Notes: a model not told the origin generated them from the letters alone. Numbered from the stretch's first letter, positions 35,113 through 43,959 are shown. The stretch: DNA of 55,283 nucleotides from JAKJEP01 sp964580995 (GCA_964580995.1 CAZOMV010000028.1:1-55283); one strand, 5' to 3'. Numbers and translations are program-made.

Positions 35113-36294
35113 CTAATCACTCCTTTTTACTATACAAGCCATACCCATGCCGCCGCCGACGCATAAGGAGGCCAGCCCGGTTTTCCGATTTCGTTTTCGC
35201 ATCGCATGTATAAGCGTAACCAGAATCCGGGCGCCAGAGGCCCCGATGGGATGTCCCAAAGCGATGGCGCCGCCGTTGACATTAACTTTGGCCGGGTCGA
35301 TTCTGGTTTCTTGCAGTACTGCCAGGGACTGGGCGGCAAAGGCTTCGTTCAATTCAAAAATATCGATAGCATCTAAGCTGATGCCGGTTTGGCGGCATAG
35401 TTTGGGGATGGCGGCGGCAGGGCCGATTCCCATAATGGCCGGGTTAACACCGGCGGAGGCGAATCCGATCAGTTCCGCCATCGGAGTAAGGTTTTGTCGT
35501 TTGATAAAATCTTCGTTCGCCAACAGTAATGCAGCCGCTCCGTCATTAATACCGGAGGAATTGCCGGCGGTGACTGTTCCGTCTTTCTTGAAAGCGGGTT
35601 TGAGCTTTGCCAACACCTCCATCGTCGTATCCGGTCGGGGATGTTCATCGGCTTTAAATTCGATAGTTTCTTTGCGGTTTTTAACCGGGACTGCTACGAT
35701 TTCTTCGGCAAATGCCCCGCCAGCCAGGGCCTGGACGATCTTCTGCTGGCTCTGGACGGCGAATTCATCCTGCTGCTGGCGGGAAATATGATATTTTTCC
35801 GCCAGGTTCTCCGCCGTCATACCCATATGATAGTCATTGAGAGCACACCACAGGCCGTCTCGTACCATCGAATCGACCAGCGTCGTATCATTCATCCGCA
35901 GACCGAATCGGGCGCCGGGGAGCAGATAGGGGGCCTGGTTCATATTTTCTGTTCCGCCGGCCAGAATCACCTCCGCCTCTCCGCAAGCGATCGCCTGAAA
36001 AGCCAGTTGTACGGCTTTCATGGCGGAGGCACAGACCTTGTTCACAGTGAAGGCGGGAATTTCAGCACTCAGGCCGGTTTGGATGGCGATCTGCCGGCTT
36101 ACATTCTGTCCCAGACCGGCGGATAACACATTGCCGAATATCACTTCATCGATAGTTCCAGCGTCAATGCCGCTTTCCGCAATCAACTGTCTGGCCACGG
36201 TTACCGCCAGATCCACGGCCCGGACGGTTTTTAATGTGCCGTCGAACGTCCCGATGGCGGTTCGTTTGGCGGCGATAACAAATACTTTTCTCAT
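35113..36294 (-). CDS. thlA: Acetyl-CoA C-acetyltransferase (thiolase)
   Basis: This 393-residue biosynthetic-type thiolase interconverts acetoacetyl-CoA plus CoA with two acetyl-CoA. VNKVCASAMKAVQ (~88) has the acylated Cys. GGAIALGHPIGASGARI has the catalytic His, and CVGGGMG has the second Cys. NEAFAAQS is also conserved. AAGG lies 8 nt before the ATG. It lies 16 nt after abfD. With the neighbouring genes it completes 4-hydroxybutyryl-CoA to two acetyl-CoA, or the reverse. No butyryl-CoA dehydrogenase or electron-transfer flavoprotein genes are present, which argues against butyrate production from this locus. Confidence 0.95.
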   Translation of the reverse strand: MRKVFVIAAKRTAIGTFDGTLKTVRAVDLAVTVARQLIAESGIDAGTIDEVIFGNVLSAGLGQNVSRQIAIQTGLSAEIPAFTVNKVCASAMKAVQLAFQAIACGEAEVILAGGTENMNQAPYLLPGARFGLRMNDTTLVDSMVRDGLWCALNDYHMGMTAENLAEKYHISRQQQDEFAVQSQQKIVQALAGGAFAEEIVAVPVKNRKETIEFKADEHPRPDTTMEVLAKLKPAFKKDGTVTAGNSSGINDGAAALLLANEDFIKRQNLTPMAELIGFASAGVNPAIMGIGPAAAIPKLCRQTGISLDAIDIFELNEAFAAQSLAVLQETRIDPAKVNVNGGAIALGHPIGASGARILVTLIHAMRKRNRKTGLASLCVGGGMGMACIVKRSD

Positions 36295-36310
36295 TTGTCA
36301 ACCTTACTCT

Positions 36311-37810
36311 CTATTGGTCATTCTCTTGAATTTGTGCCAGCTTTTTAGCCAGTTTTTTCTTGTCTTCCAGATTCGACAGGCGGCCGATCATGATTCGCTG
36401 GGCCTGAGGAGAACCGGCCCCATGCAGAGATTCGACCAGATACCCCACCGCGGAAGATCCGATCGTCATATTCTCGATCAGCCGCATTAGTTTCATCCGG
36501 TTTTCCATGGAAATTCCTTCTCCGCCGACCAGATATTTCTCCAGATACGCCCGGACCTTGGGATCCCGCCAGTCCTTAGCGGAAGGGGCCGTGACCATCA
36601 GGCCGCCGGCAATATCCTGGAGCAGGCGGGCGATTTCATAAGGGAACCGGGTCACATTCTGCTTGCAGATATTCGCCAGCAGAATATCGATCAGATACAC
36701 CCCGGAGTCGGTCCTGGCCCCTTGGGCGGAACAGGCAATCCCGCAGGAGAACATGGTTTCGTTCAAGTGGCACATTTCGATAATCTTATCCTTCACGTGC
36801 GAGGCATTTTTGACACCGTTGTAATCGGCTATAGTGGCGGCTGCTCCGATCATCACATCTCCCACCCCTACTTTGCACCCGCCGTAACTTTGCCGGTGAT
36901 ATCCGGCAAAACCTTCAACCATCATGGAAGTGAAATCATATTCCCCATCCATAAAAATCCGTTCCGTGGGTACGAAAACATCATCGAAGATAACCAGGCA
37001 TTCCTGACCGCCATAACAACTGTTACCGCAGTCGATTTTCCCTTCCGCGGACTCATCCAGCTTACGCAGGTCCGAAGCCTGCCGGCCGTAAATATAGGTG
37101 ATTCCCCTGGCTTCTGCCGGTACGGCACAACAGAGGGCATAATCCTTGTCTTCCGGCCGCATCATGATCGTCGGCATCAGAAGATGTTCGTGAGAATTGA
37201 TCGCCCCGGTTTGATGGGCCTTGGCGCCCCGAATGACAATCCCGTTCTTTCTTCGTTCCACCACCCGCACATAAAGGTCCGGATCCGCCTGATCCGCGGG
37301 ACGCTTGCTACGGTCTCCTTTGACATCAGTCATGCACCCGTCGATAGTCCAGTCGTTTTCTTCCACCTGAAGCATATAATCCCGGAAACGCCGGTGATAG
37401 TCGGTCTTGTGTTTTTTGTCGATTTCATAGGTGGTGATGAACGTGGCGTTTAAGGAATCCATTCCTACGCAGCGCTGAAAACAGGTTCCGGTCAATCGTC
37501 CCAGAACCCGCTGCAGTTTGACCTTTTTCATCAGGTCGTCGGTACTTTGATGCAAATGGCAAAATCGGTTAATGGTGTTGCCGGTCAGGGAGGATTGCGC
37601 GGTGGCCAGATCGCGGTACTGTGGGTCGTGAGCCAGATCGTAGGTCAATGCTACTGAATTAATAGAGAGCTTGACAATCGGATGATTCACCAGGTCGTCG
37701 ATTTTTTCCCCATTGAGGTAAACCGCAAGAGGTTTTCGATTACGCAGACTCTGCCGGTATTCTTCGCCGGTCATCAATTTATTTTTATTTTTCATTGAAA
37801 TAACCATCAT
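36311..37810 (-). CDS. abfD: 4-hydroxybutyryl-CoA dehydratase/vinylacetyl-CoA isomerase
   Basis: This 499-residue FAD and [4Fe-4S] enzyme makes crotonyl-CoA from 4-hydroxybutyryl-CoA by radical dehydration. It aligns closely with the Clostridium aminobutyricum enzyme as remembered. Cys110 and Cys114 (GTCFQRCVGMD), His305 and Cys312 (YHRQSYGGCKVG) match its cluster ligands Cys99, Cys103, His292 and Cys299. RGAKAHQTGAINSHEH and GAGSPQAQRIMI are family hallmarks. The first or second of two ATGs (37810, 37807) may be used; GGAG lies 4 or 7 nt away. This oxygen-sensitive enzyme supports an anaerobic host. Upstream lies a scar with a relic operator but no good promoter, so read-through from abfT is likely. 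Confidence 0.95.
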   Translation of the reverse strand: MMVISMKNKNKLMTGEEYRQSLRNRKPLAVYLNGEKIDDLVNHPIVKLSINSVALTYDLAHDPQYRDLATAQSSLTGNTINRFCHLHQSTDDLMKKVKLQRVLGRLTGTCFQRCVGMDSLNATFITTYEIDKKHKTDYHRRFRDYMLQVEENDWTIDGCMTDVKGDRSKRPADQADPDLYVRVVERRKNGIVIRGAKAHQTGAINSHEHLLMPTIMMRPEDKDYALCCAVPAEARGITYIYGRQASDLRKLDESAEGKIDCGNSCYGGQECLVIFDDVFVPTERIFMDGEYDFTSMMVEGFAGYHRQSYGGCKVGVGDVMIGAAATIADYNGVKNASHVKDKIIEMCHLNETMFSCGIACSAQGARTDSGVYLIDILLANICKQNVTRFPYEIARLLQDIAGGLMVTAPSAKDWRDPKVRAYLEKYLVGGEGISMENRMKLMRLIENMTIGSSAVGYLVESLHGAGSPQAQRIMIGRLSNLEDKKKLAKKLAQIQENDQ

Positions 37811-37855
37811 TATTCTCCATGTCTGGCTCGCCTGGATTTTAAATCAGATATCAAA

Positions 37856-37933
37856 TCAGTCCGAAGTAATCTCATCTAGCTTCACTTCCCGGCCTTCTTT
37901 GGCGGAATGCTGGATGGCTCGGCAGAATTCTAC
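37856..37933 (-). pseudogene. 3'-terminal remnant of a second Gfo/Idh oxidoreductase gene
   Basis: The 25 codons and stop read VEFCRAIQHSAKEGREVKLD-EITSD. This matches the C terminus of the intact Gfo/Idh protein at 41.8-42.9 kb (HQFCRAIQRSAKESREVKLD-EITSD) with only a few differences, but no upstream part exists. Nucleotide similarity stops near 37933. About 16 nt beyond it lies an operator and leader segment resembling that of the LsrF operon. It is the tail of a duplicated, internally deleted operon. Confidence 0.85.
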
Positions 37934-37948
37934 TAAATACAGTCATAA

Positions 37949-37964
37949 CTTTACACATAGGTTA
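37949..37964 (-). promoter_or_regulatory. Relic copy of the shared operator (site 3) without a promoter
   Basis: On the minus strand it reads TAACCTATGTGTAAAG. The leader after it (TTATGACTG) also matches the LsrF-operon leader (TTATGAGTG). At the standard distances upstream only AATTCC and CCGTTA are found, so -10 and -35 are missing. The regulator may still bind and roadblock read-through into abfD. Confidence 0.65.
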
Positions 37965-37993
37965 TGAAATGGGAATTCTTTTTCCTTGGTTAA

Positions 37994-39283
37994 TTAACGG
38001 CATTTCACATAGGATTTTGCCTTTAGAATCTCTCGGTATTTGGGATGAGCAATCTTTATCAGTTCGGTAGCTCTTTGACCTAATGATTTACCTCGCAGGT
38101 TTGCAATCCCATACTCGGTGACGATATAGTGTACATCATTTCGCGAGGTGGTAACGCAAGCTCCCTCATCTAAAATGGGCACAATCTTGGAAATGGTATC
38201 CTCTTTAGCCGTCGAAGCCATGGCGATAATCGATTTACCACCCGGAGAAACGCTCGCAGCACGGACAAAATCGAGCTGCCCGCCCACTGCGGAAAACTGT
38301 CGGTAACCAATGGTATCGGAGCATACCTGACCAAAAAGATCCACCTGGACACAGGCATTGATCGAAATAAGATTATTTACTTGCCCGGCAACCATAATAT
38401 GGTTTGTATATTCGACCGGTTTCATCAGAACAGCAGGATTGTTATCGGCAAAATCATATAATTGTTGGGTCCCCATCAAAAAACAAGCCACCAACTTTCC
38501 GGGATTTAGATTGTTGTATTTATTGGTAACGACACCCGCATTAAATAGCTCCACCACTCCGTCAGAGAACATCTCAGAATGGATACCCAAATCTTTTTTT
38601 CCGGTCAGGAATTTAAGTACCGCATCCGGCATGGAACCGATTCCCAACTGCAGGTTCGCCTTATCAGGAATTAAGGAAGCGATATGTCGACCTATCTTTT
38701 CTTCCACCTCTGTAATTTTGGGCCTGGGAATCTGTAAAATCGACCGATCCGTTTCTACCAGGTACGTTATGTCAGAAATGTGAATAAAAGAGCCGAAAGT
38801 TCTGGGCATTTGTTTGTTAACCTCGGCAATTACAATTTTGGCACACTCGGCAGCAGATTTGGTGTAGTCTACGGATACACCATAACTACAAAAACCATGC
38901 TGATCAGGTGCAGAAACCTGTATCAAAGCTACATCGACCGGCACAACATGTTCTTTAAACAGTCTCGGTATCTCCGAAAAAAATACCGGCGTAAAATCTG
39001 CTCTTCCTTCATTGACCGCTTGGCGGGAATTGGCTCCCACAAAAAGGGAGTTATGGCGAAAATGTTTTTCCATATCCGGATAGGAATATTCGCACTTGCC
39101 TATCGCCACCATATGAACTATTTCAACATTTGTTAACCGGTCCTTTTGCTTTACTAGTTCCTCCACCAAGCTCGCCGGCTCTCCCGTCGCATGACCCACT
39201 ACCACCCGGTTACCTGACTTTACGGCACGTAAAGCTAGCTCCAGGGAAACTTTTTTTGCATTGTATTCGGTTTTCCAGTTCAT
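37994..39283 (-). CDS. abfT: 4-hydroxybutyrate (acetyl-CoA) CoA-transferase
   Basis: This 429-residue family-I CoA-transferase moves CoA from acetyl-CoA to 4-hydroxybutyrate. LGIHSEMFSDGVVEL has the catalytic Glu (Glu237, family position 238). VDYTKSAAECAKIVIAEVN, NACVQVDLFGQVCSD and VTEYGIANLRGKSL are typical of the AbfT/Cat2 branch. ATG 39283 overlaps the stop of the upstream alcohol dehydrogenase by one base (TGATG), indicating coupled translation; a TTG at 39286 is the other option. It lies 183 nt before abfD, separated by the Gfo/Idh scar. Confidence 0.93.
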   Translation of the reverse strand: MNWKTEYNAKKVSLELALRAVKSGNRVVVGHATGEPASLVEELVKQKDRLTNVEIVHMVAIGKCEYSYPDMEKHFRHNSLFVGANSRQAVNEGRADFTPVFFSEIPRLFKEHVVPVDVALIQVSAPDQHGFCSYGVSVDYTKSAAECAKIVIAEVNKQMPRTFGSFIHISDITYLVETDRSILQIPRPKITEVEEKIGRHIASLIPDKANLQLGIGSMPDAVLKFLTGKKDLGIHSEMFSDGVVELFNAGVVTNKYNNLNPGKLVACFLMGTQQLYDFADNNPAVLMKPVEYTNHIMVAGQVNNLISINACVQVDLFGQVCSDTIGYRQFSAVGGQLDFVRAASVSPGGKSIIAMASTAKEDTISKIVPILDEGACVTTSRNDVHYIVTEYGIANLRGKSLGQRATELIKIAHPKYREILKAKSYVKCR

Positions 39284-40428
39284 CAAATACGTTTTCCTTC
39301 ATAGGCCGCAAAATACAATTTGACCGCATCCGGGAGGGTAATTTCTCTGGGATTATTTGATAGAAGTCTGGTAATCTTCATCACGCTCTCAGCCATTTGG
39401 GGAATGGCCTCTTCGGGTACATTCAATTCAGCAAGACTCATTGGGATTTTTAAGTATTTACATAATCCCTGGATATAATTTACAAGTTTTTCTGAAGAAA
39501 TAGCTTTTTCCCCTGTTAATGCAGTAACCAACGGTTTGATCTTCTGCCCACAACTTGGCATATTGAACGCCAGAATTGTGGTCAGCATAACACTGTTGGC
39601 CATCCCATGCGGGATATGGAACATACCTCCCAACGGATAGGCAAATGCATGTACGGCCCCCACCCCGGCATTGGCAAATGCTATACCTGCCAGCAGACTG
39701 CCATAGAGCATGTTGTATCGGGCTTGTATATTCTGGCCTTGGTCATATGCCGTTTTTATATTTTCAGTTATGATTTCAATCGCTTTCAAGGCGATGTGGT
39801 CACTATAGGAATTAGCATTTTTGGAAAGAAACGCTTCTATACCATGAATGAGCGCGTCCATTCCCGTTACTGCGGTCACATTCGGTGGCAAACTAACCGT
39901 TAAACGCGGATCCAGAATGGCGATACTCGGTATGATCCGGTTTGAAACCAATCCCTTCTTGACTTTTTCTTGGGTATCCGAAAGAATCGCTATCGGGGTT
40001 ACTTCACTGCCGGTTCCCGCCGTAGTAGGAATGGCAACTATCTTCAAAGAATCCCGGGTAAGCAGGTCAATACCCAAATAGTTTTCAACGGGCCCTTCAT
40101 TATTCACCATGGCTGCGGCAACTTTGGCGACGTCAATGGAACTGCCGCCGCCAATACCAATAACCGCATCAATCTTTTCTTTTCGCGCCATATCAACTGC
40201 CTGGCCAACTAACTCAATGGAAGGATCCGGCTCCACCTGATCAAACAAAACTACTTGCTGCTTGGCCTGCGCCGACACATCGCGTAACTGTTCATAGATC
40301 CTCGCTTTAATAATACCGGCATCGGTGACGATGAGTACTTTTTGGCAATTGATTCGTTGCAAGAAAGCAGGTAGTACTGCTAAGGCATTTTCTCCAATAT
40401 GTATTTCCGGTATGGGTAGTATTTTCAA
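39283..40428 (-). CDS. Iron-dependent alcohol dehydrogenase, candidate 4-hydroxybutyrate dehydrogenase
   Basis: This 381-residue group III (iron-type) alcohol dehydrogenase starts at TTG 40428, with GGAG 8 nt upstream and no nearby ATG. VIGIGGGSSIDVAK is the NAD(P)-binding motif, PTTAGTGSEVTP the second nucleotide segment, and the metal site is AVTGMDALIHGIEAF together with HAFAYPLGGMFHIPHG. Its coupling to abfT suggests it interconverts succinate semialdehyde and 4-hydroxybutyrate, but iron dehydrogenases cannot be assigned by motif alone. Upstream (40429-40640) only a weak minus-strand TATAAT box and a poor operator-like TTACCTATACAAAC (40507-40520, opposite orientation) were seen. Confidence 0.87.
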   Translation of the reverse strand: MKILPIPEIHIGENALAVLPAFLQRINCQKVLIVTDAGIIKARIYEQLRDVSAQAKQQVVLFDQVEPDPSIELVGQAVDMARKEKIDAVIGIGGGSSIDVAKVAAAMVNNEGPVENYLGIDLLTRDSLKIVAIPTTAGTGSEVTPIAILSDTQEKVKKGLVSNRIIPSIAILDPRLTVSLPPNVTAVTGMDALIHGIEAFLSKNANSYSDHIALKAIEIITENIKTAYDQGQNIQARYNMLYGSLLAGIAFANAGVGAVHAFAYPLGGMFHIPHGMANSVMLTTILAFNMPSCGQKIKPLVTALTGEKAISSEKLVNYIQGLCKYLKIPMSLAELNVPEEAIPQMAESVMKITRLLSNNPREITLPDAVKLYFAAYEGKRI

Positions 40429-40640
40429 TACTATATCTCCACTCTAATGGATGTTCTTTCGTAGCAAATTCTGCTTATCTAAGCTGAATTTTTCCATATT
40501 AAACTCTTACCTATACAAACAAGCCTTCTAATTTTCATTATAATGACAAAATCTTTGTAGGATTGCAATAATCTAAAGTATTTTTTACGAATTTTATAGC
40601 GAATTCTACCAAAATCCAAACTCTTAGCCTTAGAAATACT

Positions 40641-41825
40641 TGAGGCTGTCCGGAAATTATTATTTTTCATTAACTATAAAACCTACCTTGGGTTTTGTTA
40701 TTATTTGCAGAAATAACCATACCCCAGAAGGGAGGTCAAAAAAATGTCTGCGCATGCTATGGAGGGCATGCCGCTGGCCGAACTGCTGCGGATGGCCACA
40801 CCACGTTGTCGTCCGGCCCAACAACGCTGCCCACGGACGAGACCGGGTCGGCCGCCCGATTATGACGATTGGATATTTGCCGTCTTTATTATGATCGCAA
40901 TTCTGAAAAAAAGAAAGAGTAAATCGACCCAATATCAGTTTTTGTTCCAGCAGGAAAAGGAACTCAAAACTCTGTTGTCCTTGCCCCGCATACCGGCTCA
41001 CAGTACCTATTTCGACCGGTATGGCTCGGCTCATCGATTGTTTGAGGTCGCGATCGGACTGCAGGGCAAAAAAGCGTTGGATGAAGGCGTTACTTCGGCT
41101 CAGACGATCGCGGTGGATAAGAGTCTGATCAAGGCCCGCGGACCGCTCTGGCATGCGAAAAACCACCGCCAAGGACGAATTCCTAAAGAGCTGGGCGGCG
41201 TGGACCGTGATAGTCGTTGGGTTTTCAGCAAACATCAGGGCTGGATTCAGGGGCACAGCTACGAGGTGGTCGTCACCGCCGATAAGGGTGCGACGGTTTT
41301 TTCTTTGTTGGCCTCGACAGCGGCTGCGGATGTTAAAGAGCATCAGAGTTTTGCCGGCAAGATCAATCGGTTGCCGAAACAAACAGGTAATGTTCTGGCT
41401 AACAGCGGCTACGATAACAACGACTTTGGCGAACAGATCGAATACGATGAAAAAGGCCGACACACCGGCAGGCAGAAGGTGTATCTATCCGATTAATCGG
41501 CGGAACCTGCGCGATGAAAAACCCATGGTGATTACCGGCAAAGAACAGCAACATCGCCAACAACGGATTGCTTTTTATCAGAGCCCGGCTGGCCAAAGGT
41601 TGTATCGCCGCCGGGTCCAGGCCGTCAAACCGTTTAACGAATGGTTTAAGGCGCTGTTCGATTTGAATGATCGTGTTTGGCATCGGGGTTTATCTAACAA
41701 TCAAACGCAGATTTTAGCTGCGATATTTTGTTATCAGTTACTTTTACGTTATAATCACTGTAAAGGCCGTCAAAACGGCCAGGTGCAATGGATTTTAGAT
41801 ACGTTATAATTTCCGTACAGCCTCA
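40641..41825 (+). mobile_element. IS5-family-like insertion sequence (1185 bp) with 3-bp target duplication
   Basis: The 20-bp terminal inverted repeats are TGAGGCTGTCCGGAAATTAT (40641-40660) and, complemented, TGAGGCTGTACGGAAATTAT (41806-41825), with one mismatch. ACT flanks both ends (40638-40640 and 41826-41828). A 3-bp A-N-T duplication and this size fit the ISL2-type group of IS5. The insertion target overlaps the TAG stop of the Gfo/Idh gene, which is retained. It separates the LsrF/Gfo-Idh operon from the downstream 4-hydroxybutyrate genes. Confidence 0.88.
40744..41809 (+). pseudogene. IS5-family-like DDE transposase, frameshifted
   Basis: The first frame (40744-41496, ribosome-binding site GGAGG) has PGRPPDYDDWIFAVFIMIAI and TIAVDKSLIKARGPLWHAK, with a predicted catalytic Asp (VDKS), and GGVDRDSRWVF. 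It ends in YLSD-stop. The rest of the protein (NRRNLRDEKP, RLYRRRVQAVKPFNEWFKAL, DRVWHRGLSNNQTQILAA) continues one base over, to 41809. Skipping one base near 41481-41488 joins the two halves smoothly. This is more likely a point indel than programmed frameshifting, since no slippery heptamer is evident. Confidence 0.8.
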
Positions 41826-41826
41826 A

Positions 41827-42900
41827 CTAATCCGAAGTTATTTCATCCAGTTTCACTTCCCGGCTTTCCTTGGCCGAACGCTGGATCGCCCGGCAGAACT
41901 GATGTACCCGCTTGCCTTCCTCACCGGTTAAATCCGCCTGCCGACCTTCTTTGACTGCGTTCACAAAATCATGCACGCCGAGAACAAAACTGCTGCCCCA
42001 ATCCGTATCCAGATTGGAAAATTCCGTGGTCACCCCGTCCCGGTACATCACCACCGGCGGCCTGTCCAGCAGCATGGAAGAACACCGATTCACCCAGATG
42101 AAACCGCGCCGCCCCGTGATCTCGAACCATTCATCTTCCGGGAAGTATTTGGATCGCACCAGAAGATCCCCGGAGGTGATCGCTTCATAGGTGCCGTATT
42201 TTTCCGCGTTTTTGTACTTCCAGGTCACCACGACGGGGCTGTCGATTATGCCATATTTGGTGGGGCGGTAGGTGATCCAGGCATGTACCTTCTCCACGTC
42301 TCCCATCAGCCACATCGCCACGGAAAACAGGTGATAACCGTAATCGAAGATGACCCGTCCGCCGCCGCAGCGGGCCGGGTCGTAACGCCAGATCATCATC
42401 TCATCCTGTACGTCCCACCCTTTGAGTGACCCCAGCGTTACTTTCATCCGCATGGAAAGCGGATCGCCGATCTCCCCGGCCTGCAATAGCTCCATCGCCT
42501 TGACCAGCGGCGGATAATACCGGAAATTTTCAAAGACCCGCAGCATGGTACCGTTTCGTTTCGAGGCGTTGATGATCGCATCGCACTCCGCTATGTTCAT
42601 GGCCATCGGTTTTTGCAGGGAAAGTGGTTTGCCGGCCTCCAGAGTGTGAACTCCGATCTTGGCATGTAAATTATGAGGAACAATCACTTCGACCGCCTCC
42701 ACCTTCGGATCTTTTAGCAAATCCCGATAGTCGAGATACGCCTTTTCTACTTTCCATTCGGCTTTTCGCTGCTCCAGCCGCTTGGGATCGACATCCGCGA
42801 TTGCGTATAACCGGCCCGGACTCGCTTCCTTGTTATACCCCTCATAATGCATCGCCGCTATATGCCCCGCGCCGATAATGCCTACATTTAATTTTGACAC
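41827..42900 (-). CDS. Gfo/Idh/MocA-family NAD(P)-dependent sugar oxidoreductase
   Basis: This 357-residue cytoplasmic dehydrogenase has VGIIGAGHIAAMHYEGY (Rossmann motif) at the N terminus. The usual E-K-P motif appears as LQKPMAMN (~99), keeping the catalytic Lys but with Gln for Glu. GGGRVIFDYGYHLFSVAMWLMG (Asp and His of the active site) is at ~178-199. It probably oxidises or reduces a ring hydroxyl of a sugar, inositol or sugar acid. It follows the LsrF-like gene by 63 nt in one operon under operator site 4. The IS element is inserted at its stop codon. A 25-codon copy of its C terminus remains before abfD, showing it once had a paralogue there. Confidence 0.9.
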   Translation of the reverse strand: MSKLNVGIIGAGHIAAMHYEGYNKEASPGRLYAIADVDPKRLEQRKAEWKVEKAYLDYRDLLKDPKVEAVEVIVPHNLHAKIGVHTLEAGKPLSLQKPMAMNIAECDAIINASKRNGTMLRVFENFRYYPPLVKAMELLQAGEIGDPLSMRMKVTLGSLKGWDVQDEMMIWRYDPARCGGGRVIFDYGYHLFSVAMWLMGDVEKVHAWITYRPTKYGIIDSPVVVTWKYKNAEKYGTYEAITSGDLLVRSKYFPEDEWFEITGRRGFIWVNRCSSMLLDRPPVVMYRDGVTTEFSNLDTDWGSSFVLGVHDFVNAVKEGRQADLTGEEGKRVHQFCRAIQRSAKESREVKLDEITSD

Positions 42901-42963
42901 AAATCTCTCCTTGTCTGGTGTACTTTGCTGTTTTTAACTCCATTACCCGGATGAAGCCGTCAC

Positions 42964-43845
42964 TTATTTCTTGTTTTTCAAGGTTTCATACAGTTCCAAT
43001 GCCTCCTTGGGCTTCATGTTCTCATGCACCACCTTTCGGATGGCCTGAATCATGGCCTGCGGACAATCGCTTTGGAATATGTTTCGCCCCATATCCACAC
43101 CGGCCGCCCCCTCCTGAATCGCCCGGTACGCCATGGTCAGGGCTTCCAGTTCCGGCAGCTTCTTGCCGCCTGCCATAATCAGTGGTACTGGACAGGAAGC
43201 CGCAATGGTTTCAAAATCCTCCGGGACGTAATACGTTTTCACAAAGTGAGCGCCCAGTTCGGCGCAGATACGGCAGGCCAGTCGCAGATATTTCGCATCT
43301 CGTACCATTTCCTTACCGACCGCAGTGACCGCCAGGGTGGGAATCCCGTACCGCATCCCGGTATTGATCAGTTTAGCCATGTTATTGACCGTCCGGGTTT
43401 CAAATTCCCCGCCGATAAACACCTGACAGGTCAGGGCTGCCACATCCAGCCGAATCGCATCTTCAATATCCACGGTGATTTCTTCATCGGACATTTCCTT
43501 TAATATGCTGGGGCCTCCGCTACAGCGCATCACCACCGGTTTGCCGAGAGTGGGGGGGACCACCGTCCGCAGAATCCCGCGGGTGAGCATTAACGCATCG
43601 GCAAACGGCATGAGCGGCACGATGGTCAGATCGATACGCTCCAGACCGGTAGTTGGCCCCTGAACGTACCCGTGGTCAATGGCGATCATGACCGTGCGGC
43701 CGGTATCCGGATTGAATATCCGGGAAAGACGATATTTCATTCCCCATTCCAGATGGCCCGCTCCTTTTAGAAAAAATCCCGGTGTCTGCTGGGGGATATT
43801 TACAAAAAATTCCTTCTCTTTCTGACTCGTATCTTCGCCTGGCAT
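42964..43845 (-). CDS. lsrF: LsrF-type aldolase-fold thiolase
   Basis: Start ATG 43845 has GGAAG 5 nt upstream and gives 293 residues (E. coli LsrF has about 291); ATG 43896 lacks a ribosome-binding site. LSRIFNPDTGRTVMIAIDHG, GPTTGLERID, TRGILRTVVPP, FVKTYYVPEDFE, MAGGKKLPELEAL and GVDMGRNIFQSDCP all match LsrF closely. Lys203 in VKTYYV coincides with the catalytic Lys203 of LsrF. In autoinducer-2 breakdown LsrF uses CoA to split a phospho-diketone into DHAP and acetyl-CoA. No LsrK, LsrG, LsrR or Lsr transporter is present here. Instead it sits with sugar enzymes and DhaKL, so a related thiolytic cleavage of a different phosphorylated diketone is inferred. Confidence 0.9.
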   Translation of the reverse strand: MPGEDTSQKEKEFFVNIPQQTPGFFLKGAGHLEWGMKYRLSRIFNPDTGRTVMIAIDHGYVQGPTTGLERIDLTIVPLMPFADALMLTRGILRTVVPPTLGKPVVMRCSGGPSILKEMSDEEITVDIEDAIRLDVAALTCQVFIGGEFETRTVNNMAKLINTGMRYGIPTLAVTAVGKEMVRDAKYLRLACRICAELGAHFVKTYYVPEDFETIAASCPVPLIMAGGKKLPELEALTMAYRAIQEGAAGVDMGRNIFQSDCPQAMIQAIRKVVHENMKPKEALELYETLKNKK

Positions 43846-43959
43846 GGATACTTCCTTCGCCGATTTGTTAGATTCCTGTAAGGTGTTTTCTGGCATTCGG
43901 CATAGTTAAATGGTTATCTGAAAATCTGTAAAATCGAAATATCACAACTTCACTCATAA

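Noticed and set aside
33468..37810. Idea that the CoA genes form a butyrate-producing operon
   Set aside because: Butyryl-CoA dehydrogenase, Etf subunits and butyrate kinase or but-type transferase are absent; AbfD and AbfT point to 4-hydroxybutyrate instead.
38002..38017. CCTATGTG core of the operator on the minus strand inside the 3' end of abfT
   Set aside because: It encodes the conserved-looking codons SYV near the C terminus, has no promoter at the standard distance, and an 8-base core is expected about once or twice by chance in 55 kb.
40479..40670. 63-codon minus-strand frame overlapping the left end of the IS element
   Set aside because: It runs across the insertion junction, has a Lys/Arg/Ile-rich composition typical of A/T-rich intergenic DNA, and has no ribosome-binding site.
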